This document shows, piece by piece, positions 18,680 through 26,822 of a stretch of DNA of 64,000 nucleotides (its first letter is position 1; the number at the start of each line of letters is the position of its first letter). The position numbers and the translations under genes are program-made. The notes beneath the pieces are model-generated. The model ran no database searches. It was given only the letters and a program-made list of their open reading frames with translations, and was not told the DNA's origin. Origin of the DNA: Phaeobacter sp. 11ANDIMAR09. Lineage in GTDB: Bacteria > Pseudomonadota > Alphaproteobacteria > Rhodobacterales > Rhodobacteraceae. The stretch lies in NCBI RefSeq assembly GCF_001294455.1, contig NZ_LIKT01000021.1:23072-87071 (forward strand). Reading direction: 5' to 3'.

Positions 18680-19168
18680 TCACGGAGTCAATGCTGCCTC
18701 GGCAATGGCGGCAAAGCGGCGATCCAGCTCGGCGGAAATCCGCACCAGCTGGCTGCCGCCTTCCTGGAGGTAGGGCGCGAAGACAAAGCTGGGCCGCTTA
18801 TAGGCAAGGTGGGTATGCGCGGCGTCGACTTCGGTGACGTAGAAGCGGATCGGGGCCTCGATCATTGCGGCGGTAGAGAGGGCCAGAACCTGTACAGCGT
18901 AGTCATTGTTGAACACCCCAATGACCCGGTTGCCGGGAATGGTGATGCCACGTGCGGCAGCGGCCTGGGTGGGGCCTGCCTGGGTAACCACAACAAGCCC
19001 TTCCGCTTTGACTGCAGAACGGAGGTCCTTCAACAGCTGATCATAGGGTTTCTGGCTTTCAAAAACCACCCAGCCTTCGCGCTTGGACAGTTCGGCGGCT
19101 TGCAGAGGCAGGGCAAGTGATAGCCCCAAGAGAGCCAAGGACAGGGCGAAGGCACGCGTCAAGAACAT
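18680..19168 (-). CDS. Exported DUF302 domain protein
   Basis: About 162 residues from ATG 19168, the start that gives a clean signal peptide (MFLTRAFALSLALLGLSLAL then cleavage near LQAAELS). An upstream ATG at 19255 would bury that signal. The mature domain is DUF302 (residues about 45-150), with GLVVVTQAGPTQAAAARG and RVIGVFNNDYAVQVL. The fold is small alpha/beta with unknown function and is often periplasmic. The gene is 274 bases downstream of phoX on the same strand with a hairpin between them, so it is probably a separate transcript. Confidence 0.8.
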   Translation of the reverse strand: MFLTRAFALSLALLGLSLALPLQAAELSKREGWVVFESQKPYDQLLKDLRSAVKAEGLVVVTQAGPTQAAAARGITIPGNRVIGVFNNDYAVQVLALSTAAMIEAPIRFYVTEVDAAHTHLAYKRPSFVFAPYLQEGGSQLVRISAELDRRFAAIAEAALTP

Positions 19169-19350
19169 GATCTGCGCCCCAAGGGGCCGCAGAGGCTGAA
19201 ACAATCGCAAAAGAACGATATTTGTTTGGGACAGGACCTGCATGAAAAAAGCCAACTCGTTAAATTTGACGCAAGGTTAGCAGAAATGCACTTGGCGAGG
19301 CTTCACTTTGCCGTGACACTTGGCCGTAGCGCAACAGCGCGGGCGAAAGG

Positions 19351-19384
19351 GGTCGAGCCCAGGGCGAGAGGCCCGGGCTCGACC
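19351..19384 (-). terminator. Hairpin downstream of the PhoX gene
   Basis: Perfect 10-bp stem GGTCGAGCCC / GGGCTCGACC with a 14-base GC-rich loop, 58 bases past the PhoX stop at 19443. On the minus strand CCTTTCG follows; the T-run is weak. Confidence 0.5.
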
Positions 19385-19442
19385 AATTTCCGACGGGTCC
19401 TTGGGACGGGCGAGCTTGCCCTGGGCCCAAGGCACGAAAAGG

Positions 19443-21473
19443 TCAGGAGGCGATGCGACCGCCCCCGGTTTTGGTCACCACCACCACCGAGGGGCGCGGC
19501 GGCATCTTTGGGTCAAAATCGGGCCAGCGGGTGGCTGGGTCTTCAAAGGTCGAAGCGCGCTCGAACCCTTTGAGCGCCTTGGTGCCATCGGTGCCCGGGT
19601 GCTGGACCGCGAGGAAAAGGGTCTCGTTGTCTGCTGTGAAGTAAGGACCACAAAGTTCTCCTCCTACGGGGCAACGGAAGAAGAGCTTGGAATGCCCCCG
19701 CAACTCCCCTTCGGTTTCCAGCGCATAGAGCCCGTCGGATTTTCCGGTCTTGCCCCATTTGCTACCCTGATCGGTGGAGATCCAAAGGCGGCCGTCGGCG
19801 TCAAAGGCACAGTTGTCCGGCGAGCCGAACCAGCCGTTTTCACTGGTTTCCGGGTTCCACTGAGCACCGACCTCTGCCAGCTCGGGGTCCCCGCATTTCA
19901 CCAGAATGGACCATGTGCCCGTCGTGGCGGCGTGATCGCCGGCGGCTTCCTTGATCTCGATGATATGGCCAAAATTGGATTTGGCGCGGGGGTTTGCGGC
20001 GTTGACCTGCGCGTCCTTGCGCTTGGAGTTATTGGTGAGCATGATATAGGCGGTGCCGTCGCCGCGCGGTTGGGCATCCTCGGGGCGGTCCATGGGGGTG
20101 GCCCCCAGGGCATCTGCTGCCAACCGGGTGTCAATCAGCACATCCGCTTGGCTGGCAAAGCCGTTCTCGGCCGTCAAAGGCCCCTGGCCATGCACCAAGG
20201 GTAGCCAATGCAGGCTGCCATCGGCATCAAAGCGGGCCACGTAGAGCGTGCCGTCGCTCAGCAGGCTCCCATTGGCATCGTCAATGTGGGATACAGATCC
20301 GTTGGAGACATATTTGTACTGATAATCAAAGCGATTGTCATCGCCCATATAGACAACCAGCTTGCCCTCAGAAGAGATGGTGGTCTCGCAGCCTTCATGG
20401 CGGAACCGCCCCAGCGCGGTGTGTTTGATCGGCTTGGCCTCGGGATTGCGCGGGTCGACCTCGACCACCCAGCCAAATCGGTTTGGCTCATTGGGTTCCT
20501 TGTCGATGTTGAACCGGTCGTAGAACTTGCCCCAGGCGTACCAGCGGCCAGGCACGCCATAGCGCTTCATGGATTTTGCTTCGCGCTGGGCCGAGATGTC
20601 GGGCTTGCTGTCGCTGTTTACCACATCGGTCCAAAAATAGCCGTGGAAGTTCTCTTCGGCCATCAGATAGGTGCCCCAGGGGGTCATGCCGCCAGCGCAG
20701 TTGTTGAGCGTGCCGATGACCGACAGGCCGCTGGGATCGGCATTGGTCTGCATCCGGTCGTGACCGGCGGCAGGGCCGTCGAGAGTCATCTCGGTGTTCA
20801 GCGGGGTGATGCGGCGGTTCATCTTGCCATCGCGCACCACCGACCATTTGCCCTCGGTGCTCTTGGCGATTTCCACCACGGTGCCGCCATGGGCAGCCAT
20901 CTCAATATCGACCAGCTCTTTGGTCATATCGGCAAAACCCGCCTTGTCCTGGCGGCCCAGACCCGGGAACATGACCTCTTCGTTGGTGTATTCATGGTTC
21001 ACACAGAGCAGGCCACGGGTGCCGTCGCCGTTCAGAGGGGTAAAGCCAACATAGTCGTTGTTATACCCAAACTGCTGCAACTGCGCTTCGGCGCTTTGGT
21101 TCATGACGTCAAAATCAGGGGCCTCGGCGGTGATCGGATCGCCCCAACGCAGTAGCACATCGGCCTCATAACCCTTGGCGATGTGGTGGGTCTCATCATT
21201 GCCCCAGCTCAGCTCGTCAAAGCGATAGCGGCTGTCGCTAGCCGTCGCGGCAGTGGCGCGGTTGGGCGCGATCAGGGCGGAGGTGCCAAACAGCGTTGCC
21301 GCTGCCGAGACCCCCAGCATGCCGCGCAGCATGTCACGACGACCATAGCGGGCGTTGATCACGTCGCCGATGGTGGCCTCCAGATTGGGATTGGTGGGGA
21401 TATCGTCAAAGGCCTCATAGGCTTCTGCCTTGTTGCCGATCTCAGGGTCATTGATGATTTGCTTGCGGTCCAT
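19443..21473 (-). CDS. phoX: PhoX family secreted phosphatase (DUF839)
   Basis: 676 residues. A polar N-terminus of about 40 residues precedes a twin-arginine signal (YGRRDMLRGMLGVSAAAT, about 42-60), as usual in this family. The mature protein has PhoX sequences such as GYNNDYVGFTPLNGDGTRGL with LLCVNHEYTNEE, NCAGGMTPWGTYLMAEENFH, and GRFRHEGCETTI. PhoX enzymes are calcium- and iron-dependent monoesterases that release phosphate from organic esters in the periplasm and are common in marine bacteria. The gene stands alone. No convincing Pho box was found upstream, so phosphate control is unproven. Confidence 0.88.
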   Translation of the reverse strand: MDRKQIINDPEIGNKAEAYEAFDDIPTNPNLEATIGDVINARYGRRDMLRGMLGVSAAATLFGTSALIAPNRATAATASDSRYRFDELSWGNDETHHIAKGYEADVLLRWGDPITAEAPDFDVMNQSAEAQLQQFGYNNDYVGFTPLNGDGTRGLLCVNHEYTNEEVMFPGLGRQDKAGFADMTKELVDIEMAAHGGTVVEIAKSTEGKWSVVRDGKMNRRITPLNTEMTLDGPAAGHDRMQTNADPSGLSVIGTLNNCAGGMTPWGTYLMAEENFHGYFWTDVVNSDSKPDISAQREAKSMKRYGVPGRWYAWGKFYDRFNIDKEPNEPNRFGWVVEVDPRNPEAKPIKHTALGRFRHEGCETTISSEGKLVVYMGDDNRFDYQYKYVSNGSVSHIDDANGSLLSDGTLYVARFDADGSLHWLPLVHGQGPLTAENGFASQADVLIDTRLAADALGATPMDRPEDAQPRGDGTAYIMLTNNSKRKDAQVNAANPRAKSNFGHIIEIKEAAGDHAATTGTWSILVKCGDPELAEVGAQWNPETSENGWFGSPDNCAFDADGRLWISTDQGSKWGKTGKSDGLYALETEGELRGHSKLFFRCPVGGELCGPYFTADNETLFLAVQHPGTDGTKALKGFERASTFEDPATRWPDFDPKMPPRPSVVVVTKTGGGRIAS

Positions 21474-21637
21474 GGCGGGCTCTCTGTGTCAATCTGTCAA
21501 GACGCGTGCCGGGGGGGATCCCGGCAGCTGGCTAATGATCTGAGGGGTGTTTGTAACAGCGGTGTTATAGGCGCGGAGAGATAATCAAAACGTCATGAAA
21601 CCCTCGTGTCTGGCACGGCGCCTGCCTGAGTTATGGG

Positions 21638-22696
21638 CTAGGCGGCGCTGCGGAAACCTTCGATCAGCTGGCGCAGGCCCAGGGCGGCCCCGGCAAAGAT
21701 CGCCACAAAGGTCACCGGCGCAGAAAGCGAGAGCAGGGAAAAGGCGCTAAGCCCCTGGCCCACGGTGCAGCCCATGGCGATGACGGCGCCTGCGCCCATG
21801 ATGGCGGCACCAAAGATCTGGCGGCGCAGCTCGCGCGGGTCATCGCAGGCTTCCCAGCGGAAATGGCCTTTGATCAGGGAGCCGATAAAGGCCCCCAGCC
21901 AGACCCCGGTGATGGAGCCCACAGCAAAGGAGAGCGGACGCAGGCTGCCGGTCATGGTCCACAGAATGGTTTCCCCCAGGGGGGCCGAGAAGGAATGGGA
22001 GACAACCGGTAGGGCCTCGAACCCCTGCGTGTTGACATAGGCCGTGCCTGCCCAGCCCAAGATCACTGCCAACCCGACCACGACCGACCAGAACAGGCTG
22101 GTGCTGTCGCGGCGGAACTCGGCATCACAGAGGCAGATGATCAGCAATATAGCGCCAAAGCATATGCCAATGCCTGCCAGCGGCAGCTGGGTCAGCGCCG
22201 CGAGGTGATGGGCCAGTCCCGGCGGGAGGTCGCTGGTGACATCTTGTTGTTCAAACAACAGGTTGCGCAGCGGCGCCAAGGGGCCCGAAAGCACCACATA
22301 TGTGGAGACCCCCATCACCAGCACAATAACAAAACTGCGCAGATCTCCACCGCCGAGCCGTGCAATCGCGCCATAGCCGCAGTTCCCGCTCAGCGCCATG
22401 CCATAGCCAAACATCAGCCCTCCCACGATCGAGGCGGCGGGCATCCAGCGCACCGAAAGATAAAAGGAGAGGGAGGCATCCAGCAGACCCAATCCAATGA
22501 GGGAGAAACTGCCAATAACGGCAGTGGCAATGGCCAGCCCCCACATGCGCATCCGATGCGAGGAACCGCCATAGAGCAGGTCTTCGATGGCGCCCAGGGT
22601 GCAGAACCGGCCTAGGCGGGCAGCCAACCCCAAGAGAATGCCCCCCAACAGGCCAATGGCCGTAACCAGCTGGTGATCGCTGAACAGATCAAACAT
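21638..22696 (-). CDS. soxT: YeeE/YedE family sulfur transport protein SoxT
   Basis: About 352 residues from ATG 22696, preceded at good distance by GGAGGAGA; an ATG 48 bases upstream gives an unlikely polar leader. About ten helices are arranged as two DUF395 repeats. Each repeat carries the family cysteine motif: GYGMALSGNCGYGAIARLGG in the first and VIAMGCTVGQGLSAFSLLS in the second. By family these channels pass thiosulfate or sulfane sulfur across the inner membrane. It lies next to soxR and soxS, as soxT does in other sox clusters. A role in passing the inducing sulfur species to the cytoplasmic repressor SoxR is a reasonable inference. Confidence 0.88.
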   Translation of the reverse strand: MFDLFSDHQLVTAIGLLGGILLGLAARLGRFCTLGAIEDLLYGGSSHRMRMWGLAIATAVIGSFSLIGLGLLDASLSFYLSVRWMPAASIVGGLMFGYGMALSGNCGYGAIARLGGGDLRSFVIVLVMGVSTYVVLSGPLAPLRNLLFEQQDVTSDLPPGLAHHLAALTQLPLAGIGICFGAILLIICLCDAEFRRDSTSLFWSVVVGLAVILGWAGTAYVNTQGFEALPVVSHSFSAPLGETILWTMTGSLRPLSFAVGSITGVWLGAFIGSLIKGHFRWEACDDPRELRRQIFGAAIMGAGAVIAMGCTVGQGLSAFSLLSLSAPVTFVAIFAGAALGLRQLIEGFRSAA

Positions 22697-22826
22697 GGGC
22701 GAACTCTCCTCCTGGACCTGGCAATTGGGCCTGGCCTCCAACACAGATGCCGCTGAGACCCGCCAATGCGATAGGCGGTCTTGGTTCAGGGACTGTGCGT
22801 CGTCTCCAGTGAAGCGTTTTTGAGGG

Positions 22827-22842
22827 CCTCAATGCAATGAAT
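22827..22842. promoter_or_regulatory. Degenerate SoxR-type half site upstream of soxT
   Basis: CCTC-N8-GAAT: one half matches ATTC-N8-GAAT exactly, the other poorly. It lies between soxR and soxT, 131 bases before the soxT start. Confidence 0.25.
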
Positions 22843-22891
22843 TTTTCTGCCCAATACAGCGCGCTGGGCTGCAGATTTTGGTGGTTTGGCT

Positions 22892-23233
22892 CTATTTGGT
22901 GTCGTCTGCGCAGAACAGCTCGTAGACCACTTCGAGGATACGGCGCGGGCGATCATCTGCCAGACGGTAGTAGATTGCTTTGCCATCTCGGCGGGGCACC
23001 ACCAGCCCTTCCAGCCGCAGGCGCGACAGTTGCTGCGAGACAGCGGCCTGACGCGCGGCCAGCAGATCTTCGAGTTCGGTCACCGATTTTTCGCCCGTGA
23101 CCAGGTGGCACAGGATCATCAGACGCCCCTCATGGCTGATTGCCTTGAGAAAGTTCGAAGCGGTGGTGGCATTGTCCACCATGTTGTCCAGCTCTTCCGG
23201 GGCCATATCGGCCGAGAATTGCGGTAGTGCCAT
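22892..23233 (-). CDS. soxR: ArsR-family sulfur-responsive repressor SoxR (SqrR/BigR-like)
   Basis: 113 residues forming a winged helix: NFLKAISHEGRLMILCHLV (helices 2-3), the recognition region RQAAVSQQLSRLRLEGLV, and wing RRDGKAIYY. The two cysteines, Cys42 and Cys108, fall where SqrR of Rhodobacter capsulatus and BigR have the pair that forms a polysulfide bridge and releases DNA. In Paracoccus SoxR represses sox genes until thiosulfate or sulfide is present. The gene lies between soxS and soxT on the minus strand. Sites fitting ATTC-N8-GAAT before soxV, soxX, soxB and soxC are its likely targets. Confidence 0.93.
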   Translation of the reverse strand: MALPQFSADMAPEELDNMVDNATTASNFLKAISHEGRLMILCHLVTGEKSVTELEDLLAARQAAVSQQLSRLRLEGLVVPRRDGKAIYYRLADDRPRRILEVVYELFCADDTK

Positions 23234-23297
23234 TGTGTCGTCTCCTGTGGCGGCGGCGCGTTCATAGCGCCACTGCTCCTAATGCGGTCGTTTGCGG

Positions 23298-23750
23298 CTA
23301 GCTTTCCGGGCTTTCTGCCCCGTCGAGCGGGAACTCGAGATGCTTGCTCATCAGTTTGGCGATCAGAGGCCAGAAAAAATCTTCTCCCGGATAGCCTTCC
23401 AGCCGGGCCATCTCAAGACCGTCTTTGACGATCAGGAAGGTCGGGGTAAAACTGACCCGACGTTGCACCTGCAGATCCTGTGGTATCGCATGCAGATCCA
23501 CCCGCCGCAGCGGGGCAAAAGCGCCTTCGCGTGTTTTGGGATAGATGGGGCCGATTTCTTCGTTCCAGCGTTTGCACCATTCGCAGCCCGCCTGTTCGAC
23601 CATGATCAGCTCAGGCCCCGAAGCTACATCCGATGTGACCTCCTGCGCCTGCGCATTCAGGGGCAACGCGAGCGACAAGGCCGTAGCCATCGAAAAGGCC
23701 AAAGCTGCAAAGCTGCGGCGCGTTACACTTGGGGGAACTTGATTACTCAT
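23298..23750 (-). CDS. soxS: Periplasmic thioredoxin-like protein SoxS
   Basis: 150 residues. A signal peptide (residues about 10-36, TRRSFAALAFSMATALSLAL) leads into a thioredoxin fold with the redox motif GCEWCKRW (Cys56, Cys59) and the cis-proline region SFTPTFLIV. SoxS in Paracoccus reactivates SoxYZ by reducing its carrier cysteine and is needed for full sox activity. It is the first gene of the minus-strand soxS-soxR(-soxT) group, divergent from soxV. A SoxR-type site lies about 60 bases upstream, so the regulator would control its own transcript. Confidence 0.9.
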   Translation of the reverse strand: MSNQVPPSVTRRSFAALAFSMATALSLALPLNAQAQEVTSDVASGPELIMVEQAGCEWCKRWNEEIGPIYPKTREGAFAPLRRVDLHAIPQDLQVQRRVSFTPTFLIVKDGLEMARLEGYPGEDFFWPLIAKLMSKHLEFPLDGAESPES

Positions 23751-23811
23751 GATAGCTATTCATGACCTCAACCGTTGACGGCCTGCGCAATTTGCGGCTT
23801 GATACTACATA

Positions 23812-23827
23812 ATTTGAATATGTGAAT
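23812..23827. promoter_or_regulatory. SoxR/SqrR-type operator in the soxS-soxV intergenic region
   Basis: ATTT-GAATATGT-GAAT, one mismatch to ATTC-N8-GAAT. It lies 61 bases upstream of soxS and 51-54 bases upstream of soxV, so it could serve both divergent transcripts. In Paracoccus pantotrophus SoxR binds this same intergenic region. Confidence 0.6.
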
Positions 23828-23880
23828 AACACAAGTCTTGTGCCAACAGAGCCCAAGGCGCGGAGGATCAATTAGGCGTG

Positions 23881-24618
23881 ATGCTGGAAATTTCATACCT
23901 GGGTGCCGCCTTTGCCGGGCTGTTGAGCTTCTTTACACCCTGCATCCTGCCGATGGTGCCCTTTTACCTGTCCTACCTCGGGGGGCTGTCGATGGCTGAG
24001 CTGCGCAGTGATGGCGAGATCGCGCCTGGCGCGCAGCGGCGCATGGTGCTGGCGGCCCTGTGCTTTGCGGCCGGGGTCACCTCGGTCTTTATGCTGATGG
24101 GCATGGGGGCCACGGCTTTGGGGCAGCTGTTTGGGCAATATATGGATGTCCTCGCCTATGCTGCGGCTGCGGTCCTTGTGGTTTTTGGTCTGCATTTTCT
24201 GGGCGTAATCCGCATTGGCTTGCTTTACCGCGAAGCGCGGATGGAAAGCGCGGCAGATCCGTCGAGCCTGGTTGGCGCCTTTCTCATGGGGCTGGCCTTT
24301 GGCTTTGGCTGGACGCCCTGTGTGGGGCCGGCGCTGGCCTCGATCCTGATGGTGGCCTCGGGGTTGGGCGAGGTCTGGCGTGGTGGCGCGCTGCTCTTTG
24401 TCTATGGTGCTGCAATGACGGCGCCCTTTGTGGTGGCTGCGCTCTTTGCCAAGCCGTTTCTGGCCTGGGTGGCGCGGCACCGGGCGGTGTTTCACTGGGT
24501 GGAAAAGATCATGGGGGTCATGCTGATCCTGTTTGCCCTGCTGATCGTTACCGGCGGGGTGCGCTGGATTGCCGATCTGATGATCCGCTGGATGCCGGGG
24601 TTTGCCACTTTGGGCTAA
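23881..24618 (+). CDS. soxV: CcdA-type thiol-disulfide membrane transporter SoxV
   Basis: About 245 residues with six helices. ATG 23881 is used; the GTG just before it (23878) is equally possible behind GGAGG at 23862. The two redox cysteines of the CcdA/DsbD core are in SFFTPCILPMVPFY and FGWTPCVGPALAS. SoxV carries electrons from cytoplasmic thioredoxin across the inner membrane to periplasmic SoxW and SoxS, which keep the SoxYZ carrier reduced. It is the first gene of soxVW, 65 bases before soxW, and is preceded by a SoxR-type site. Confidence 0.92.
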   Translation: MLEISYLGAAFAGLLSFFTPCILPMVPFYLSYLGGLSMAELRSDGEIAPGAQRRMVLAALCFAAGVTSVFMLMGMGATALGQLFGQYMDVLAYAAAAVLVVFGLHFLGVIRIGLLYREARMESAADPSSLVGAFLMGLAFGFGWTPCVGPALASILMVASGLGEVWRGGALLFVYGAAMTAPFVVAALFAKPFLAWVARHRAVFHWVEKIMGVMLILFALLIVTGGVRWIADLMIRWMPGFATLG

Positions 24619-24683
24619 GGGCAGGCGGCTCTACTGTAGTTTTTGTAACGCGTAATTTTGATGGTGTAACCGGAGGGGAAAAG

Positions 24684-25277
24684 ATGAAGCATTGGATGAT
24701 GAAACTGGCGGCCCTGACCTTGGCGCTGCCACTGATCAGCACGGAGGCCGCGGCGATCGAACTGGGCGATGACGGGCTGCACAAGACCTCCTGGATGCGC
24801 GACACCTTCAAGGATCTGCGCGAAGACCTGGAAGAGGCCAATGCCGAGGGCAAACGTCTGGCTCTGTTCTTTGAACAGCGTGGCTGCATTTATTGCACCA
24901 AGATGCACACCGAGATTTTCCCCCGCCCGGAGATCGGAGGTTATATTGAAGAGCATTATTTTGTGGTGCAGATGAACCTCTATGGAGATGTAGAGGTCAC
25001 CGATTTTGACGGCGAGACCCTGTCGGAAAAGGACATGGCGCGCAAATGGGGCGTGATGTTCACCCCGACGATTCTGTTTCTGCCGGAGGAGGTGGCCGAG
25101 GAGCAGACCGCCGCACAGGCTGCAGTGGCCATCATGCCTGGAGCCTTTGGTGGGGGAACGACAATTGACATGTTCACCTGGGTGGCCGAAAAGCGGTATC
25201 TTCTTGACAACGGAGAAGATTTTCAACGCTACCATGCGCGCCGCATCTCGGAGCGCAACAATGGGTCGGCGGATTGA
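24684..25277 (+). CDS. soxW: Periplasmic thioredoxin SoxW
   Basis: 197 residues from ATG 24684, preceded by GGAGGGGAAAAG. The open frame extends upstream into soxV but only this start gives a signal peptide (MKHWMMKLAALTLALPLI, cleavage near TEAAAIEL). The thioredoxin fold has the redox pair in QRGCIYCTKMH (Cys68, Cys71) and cis-proline in MFTPTILFL. SoxW accepts electrons from SoxV and reduces periplasmic Sox partners. No terminator is seen before soxX, so some read-through is likely, although soxX has its own operator. Confidence 0.9.
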   Translation: MKHWMMKLAALTLALPLISTEAAAIELGDDGLHKTSWMRDTFKDLREDLEEANAEGKRLALFFEQRGCIYCTKMHTEIFPRPEIGGYIEEHYFVVQMNLYGDVEVTDFDGETLSEKDMARKWGVMFTPTILFLPEEVAEEQTAAQAAVAIMPGAFGGGTTIDMFTWVAEKRYLLDNGEDFQRYHARRISERNNGSAD

Positions 25278-25298
25278 GTGCAAACGAACAAATATAAT

Positions 25299-25316
25299 AA
25301 TTCACACTATTGAATT
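25299..25316. promoter_or_regulatory. SoxR/SqrR-type operator upstream of soxX
   Basis: Perfect inverted repeat AATTCA-CACTAT-TGAATT; its core fits ATTC-N8-GAAT exactly. It lies 87 bases upstream of the soxX start, in the soxW-soxX gap that SoxR is known to bind in Paracoccus. The soxC site has identical arms and spacing. Confidence 0.7.
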
Positions 25317-25402
25317 TGTTGTTGCGTTATCGGGGCCGGGTGCCCTACGGTATACAACAGCTAAGCTCGCTAGGAGGCGAGTGGCAGCCAACGGGAGGAA
25401 TC

Positions 25403-25879
25403 ATGAAGAGACTATCTCTGACACTGGCCCTGTGCCTGACCGGGAGTGCAACCCTGGCGGCAGAGGTCGCGCCTAAGGATGTGCAGTATAACGAGGATGG
25501 CGCCGTAGCAGCCTCCTTGACCGGACAGCCGGGCGATGCGGCAAGCGGTGCCGTTATCGCGGGCACCAAATCGCTGGGCAACTGTGTTGCCTGTCACCAG
25601 GTGACAGCCCTGGCAGATGTGCCGTTTCACGGTGAAATCGGCCCTTCGCTGGATGGCGCCGGGGATCGCTGGACCGAGGCAGAGCTGCGCGGGTTGATGA
25701 CCAATGCCAAGATGACCTTTGAGGGCACCATGATGCCTGCATTCTACAAGGTTGAAGGCTTTATTCGTCCAGGTGCCGCCTATACTGGTAAAGCCCCCAC
25801 CGAGGCGCTGACACCAATCCTGACGGCCCAGGAAATTGAAGATGTGATCGCATTTATTGCGACCCTAAAAGAAGAGTAA
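25403..25879 (+). CDS. soxX: Sulfur oxidation c-type cytochrome SoxX
   Basis: 158 residues from ATG 25403 behind GGGAGGAA. The signal peptide is MKRLSLTLALCLTGSATLAA. One heme c site, NCVACHQV (Cys61, Cys64, His65), and a probable axial methionine in GTMMPAFYK complete the mono-heme SoxX pattern. SoxX pairs with SoxA; together they oxidatively join thiosulfate to the carrier cysteine of SoxY in the periplasm. First gene of soxXYZA, under a perfect SoxR-type site. Confidence 0.94.
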   Translation: MKRLSLTLALCLTGSATLAAEVAPKDVQYNEDGAVAASLTGQPGDAASGAVIAGTKSLGNCVACHQVTALADVPFHGEIGPSLDGAGDRWTEAELRGLMTNAKMTFEGTMMPAFYKVEGFIRPGAAYTGKAPTEALTPILTAQEIEDVIAFIATLKEE

Positions 25880-25927
25880 AGCGCGGGCGAAACCCCCTGT
25901 CGCTCTGCGAAACGTCAAAGGAGACAT

Positions 25928-26350
25928 ATGATGGAGTTCTCACGCCGTGAGACCCTGGGCCTGGCCCTGGGTGCTGCTGTGATGACGGTCCTGCCACTGC
26001 GCGTCAGTGCCAGCATCGTTGATGATCGGATTGCCGAGTTTACTGGTGGTGCCGACATGGCCGACACCGGAATTGAACTGACTGCGCCCGAGATTGCTGA
26101 AAACGGCAATACCGTGCCAATCTCGGTCGATGCGCCTGGCGCCACCGCGATCATGGTTCTGGCCACCGGCAACCCAACCCCCGGTGTTGCAACCTTCAAC
26201 TTTGGCCCGCTGGCTGGCAGCCAGTCTGCCTCCACCCGGATCCGTCTTGCGGGCACCCAGGATGTGGTGGCGATCGCCAAGCTGGCCGACGGCAGCTTTG
26301 CCAAGGCAAGCGCAGCTGTGAAAGTGACCATCGGCGGTTGCGGCGGCTGA
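25928..26350 (+). CDS. soxY: Thiosulfate oxidation carrier protein SoxY
   Basis: 140 residues with a twin-arginine-type signal (EFSRRETLGLALGAAVM). The protein ends in the swinging arm VTIGGCGG, whose Cys138 carries the sulfur intermediates through the Sox cycle. SoxY is exported with SoxZ, which lacks its own signal. Two ATGs lie in tandem at 25928 and 25931 behind GGAGACAT. The next gene, soxZ, starts 67 bases later. Confidence 0.95.
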   Translation: MMEFSRRETLGLALGAAVMTVLPLRVSASIVDDRIAEFTGGADMADTGIELTAPEIAENGNTVPISVDAPGATAIMVLATGNPTPGVATFNFGPLAGSQSASTRIRLAGTQDVVAIAKLADGSFAKASAAVKVTIGGCGG

Positions 26351-26417
26351 TCCATTCAGCCCCGTTGATACCCGATTACGGCCTGCAATATGGCCTGAAT
26401 ACGAAGGAGTTTAAGAC

Positions 26418-26747
26418 ATGGCATCCGGTGTAAAACCCCGCGTCAAAGTCCCCAAGAAGGCAACCCCTGGTGAGGCGATCACCATCAAGACCCTGATCAG
26501 CCACCAGATGGAAAGCGGCCAGCGCAAGGATAAAGAGGGCAATATCATCCCGCGCTCGATCATCAATCGCTTTACCTGCGAATTCAACGGCCAGCTGGTG
26601 ACCGACATCACCATCGAGCCTGCGGTTTCGACCAACCCCTATTTCCAGTTCGAGGCCATCGTGCCCGAAGCCGGTGATTTCAAATTCACCTGGTATGACG
26701 ATGACGGGTCGGTCTACGACGCGACCAAATCGATCGCTATGGCCTGA
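26418..26747 (+). CDS. soxZ: Thiosulfate oxidation carrier complex protein SoxZ
   Basis: 109 residues with no signal peptide, as expected because SoxZ travels with SoxY. The immunoglobulin-like fold has the conserved start KPRVKVPKKATPGEAITIK and FKFTWYDDDGSVYDA near the end. SoxZ stabilises SoxY and helps present the GGCGG arm to SoxXA, SoxB and SoxCD. Start supported by AAGGAG nine bases upstream. Confidence 0.95.
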   Translation: MASGVKPRVKVPKKATPGEAITIKTLISHQMESGQRKDKEGNIIPRSIINRFTCEFNGQLVTDITIEPAVSTNPYFQFEAIVPEAGDFKFTWYDDDGSVYDATKSIAMA

Positions 26748-26822
26748 TCCCTTCCGGATCTCAAAGGCACGGCACCCTGGCCGCATCTGTGGCCCGGGTG
26801 GATACCCAAGGGAGGACAAGGA

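Noticed and set aside
21484..21500. Pho box before phoX (TGTCAATCTGTCAA)
   Set aside because: The TGTCA repeats are 8 bases apart, not about 11, and lie only about 12 bases before the start codon.
23758..23773. Second SoxR site (ATTC start) directly before soxS
   Set aside because: The second half reads AACC, not GAAT; only one half matches.
24060..24683. Upstream extension of soxW into soxV
   Set aside because: Would overlap soxV in another frame and hide the SoxW signal peptide; ATG 24684 has a strong ribosome site.
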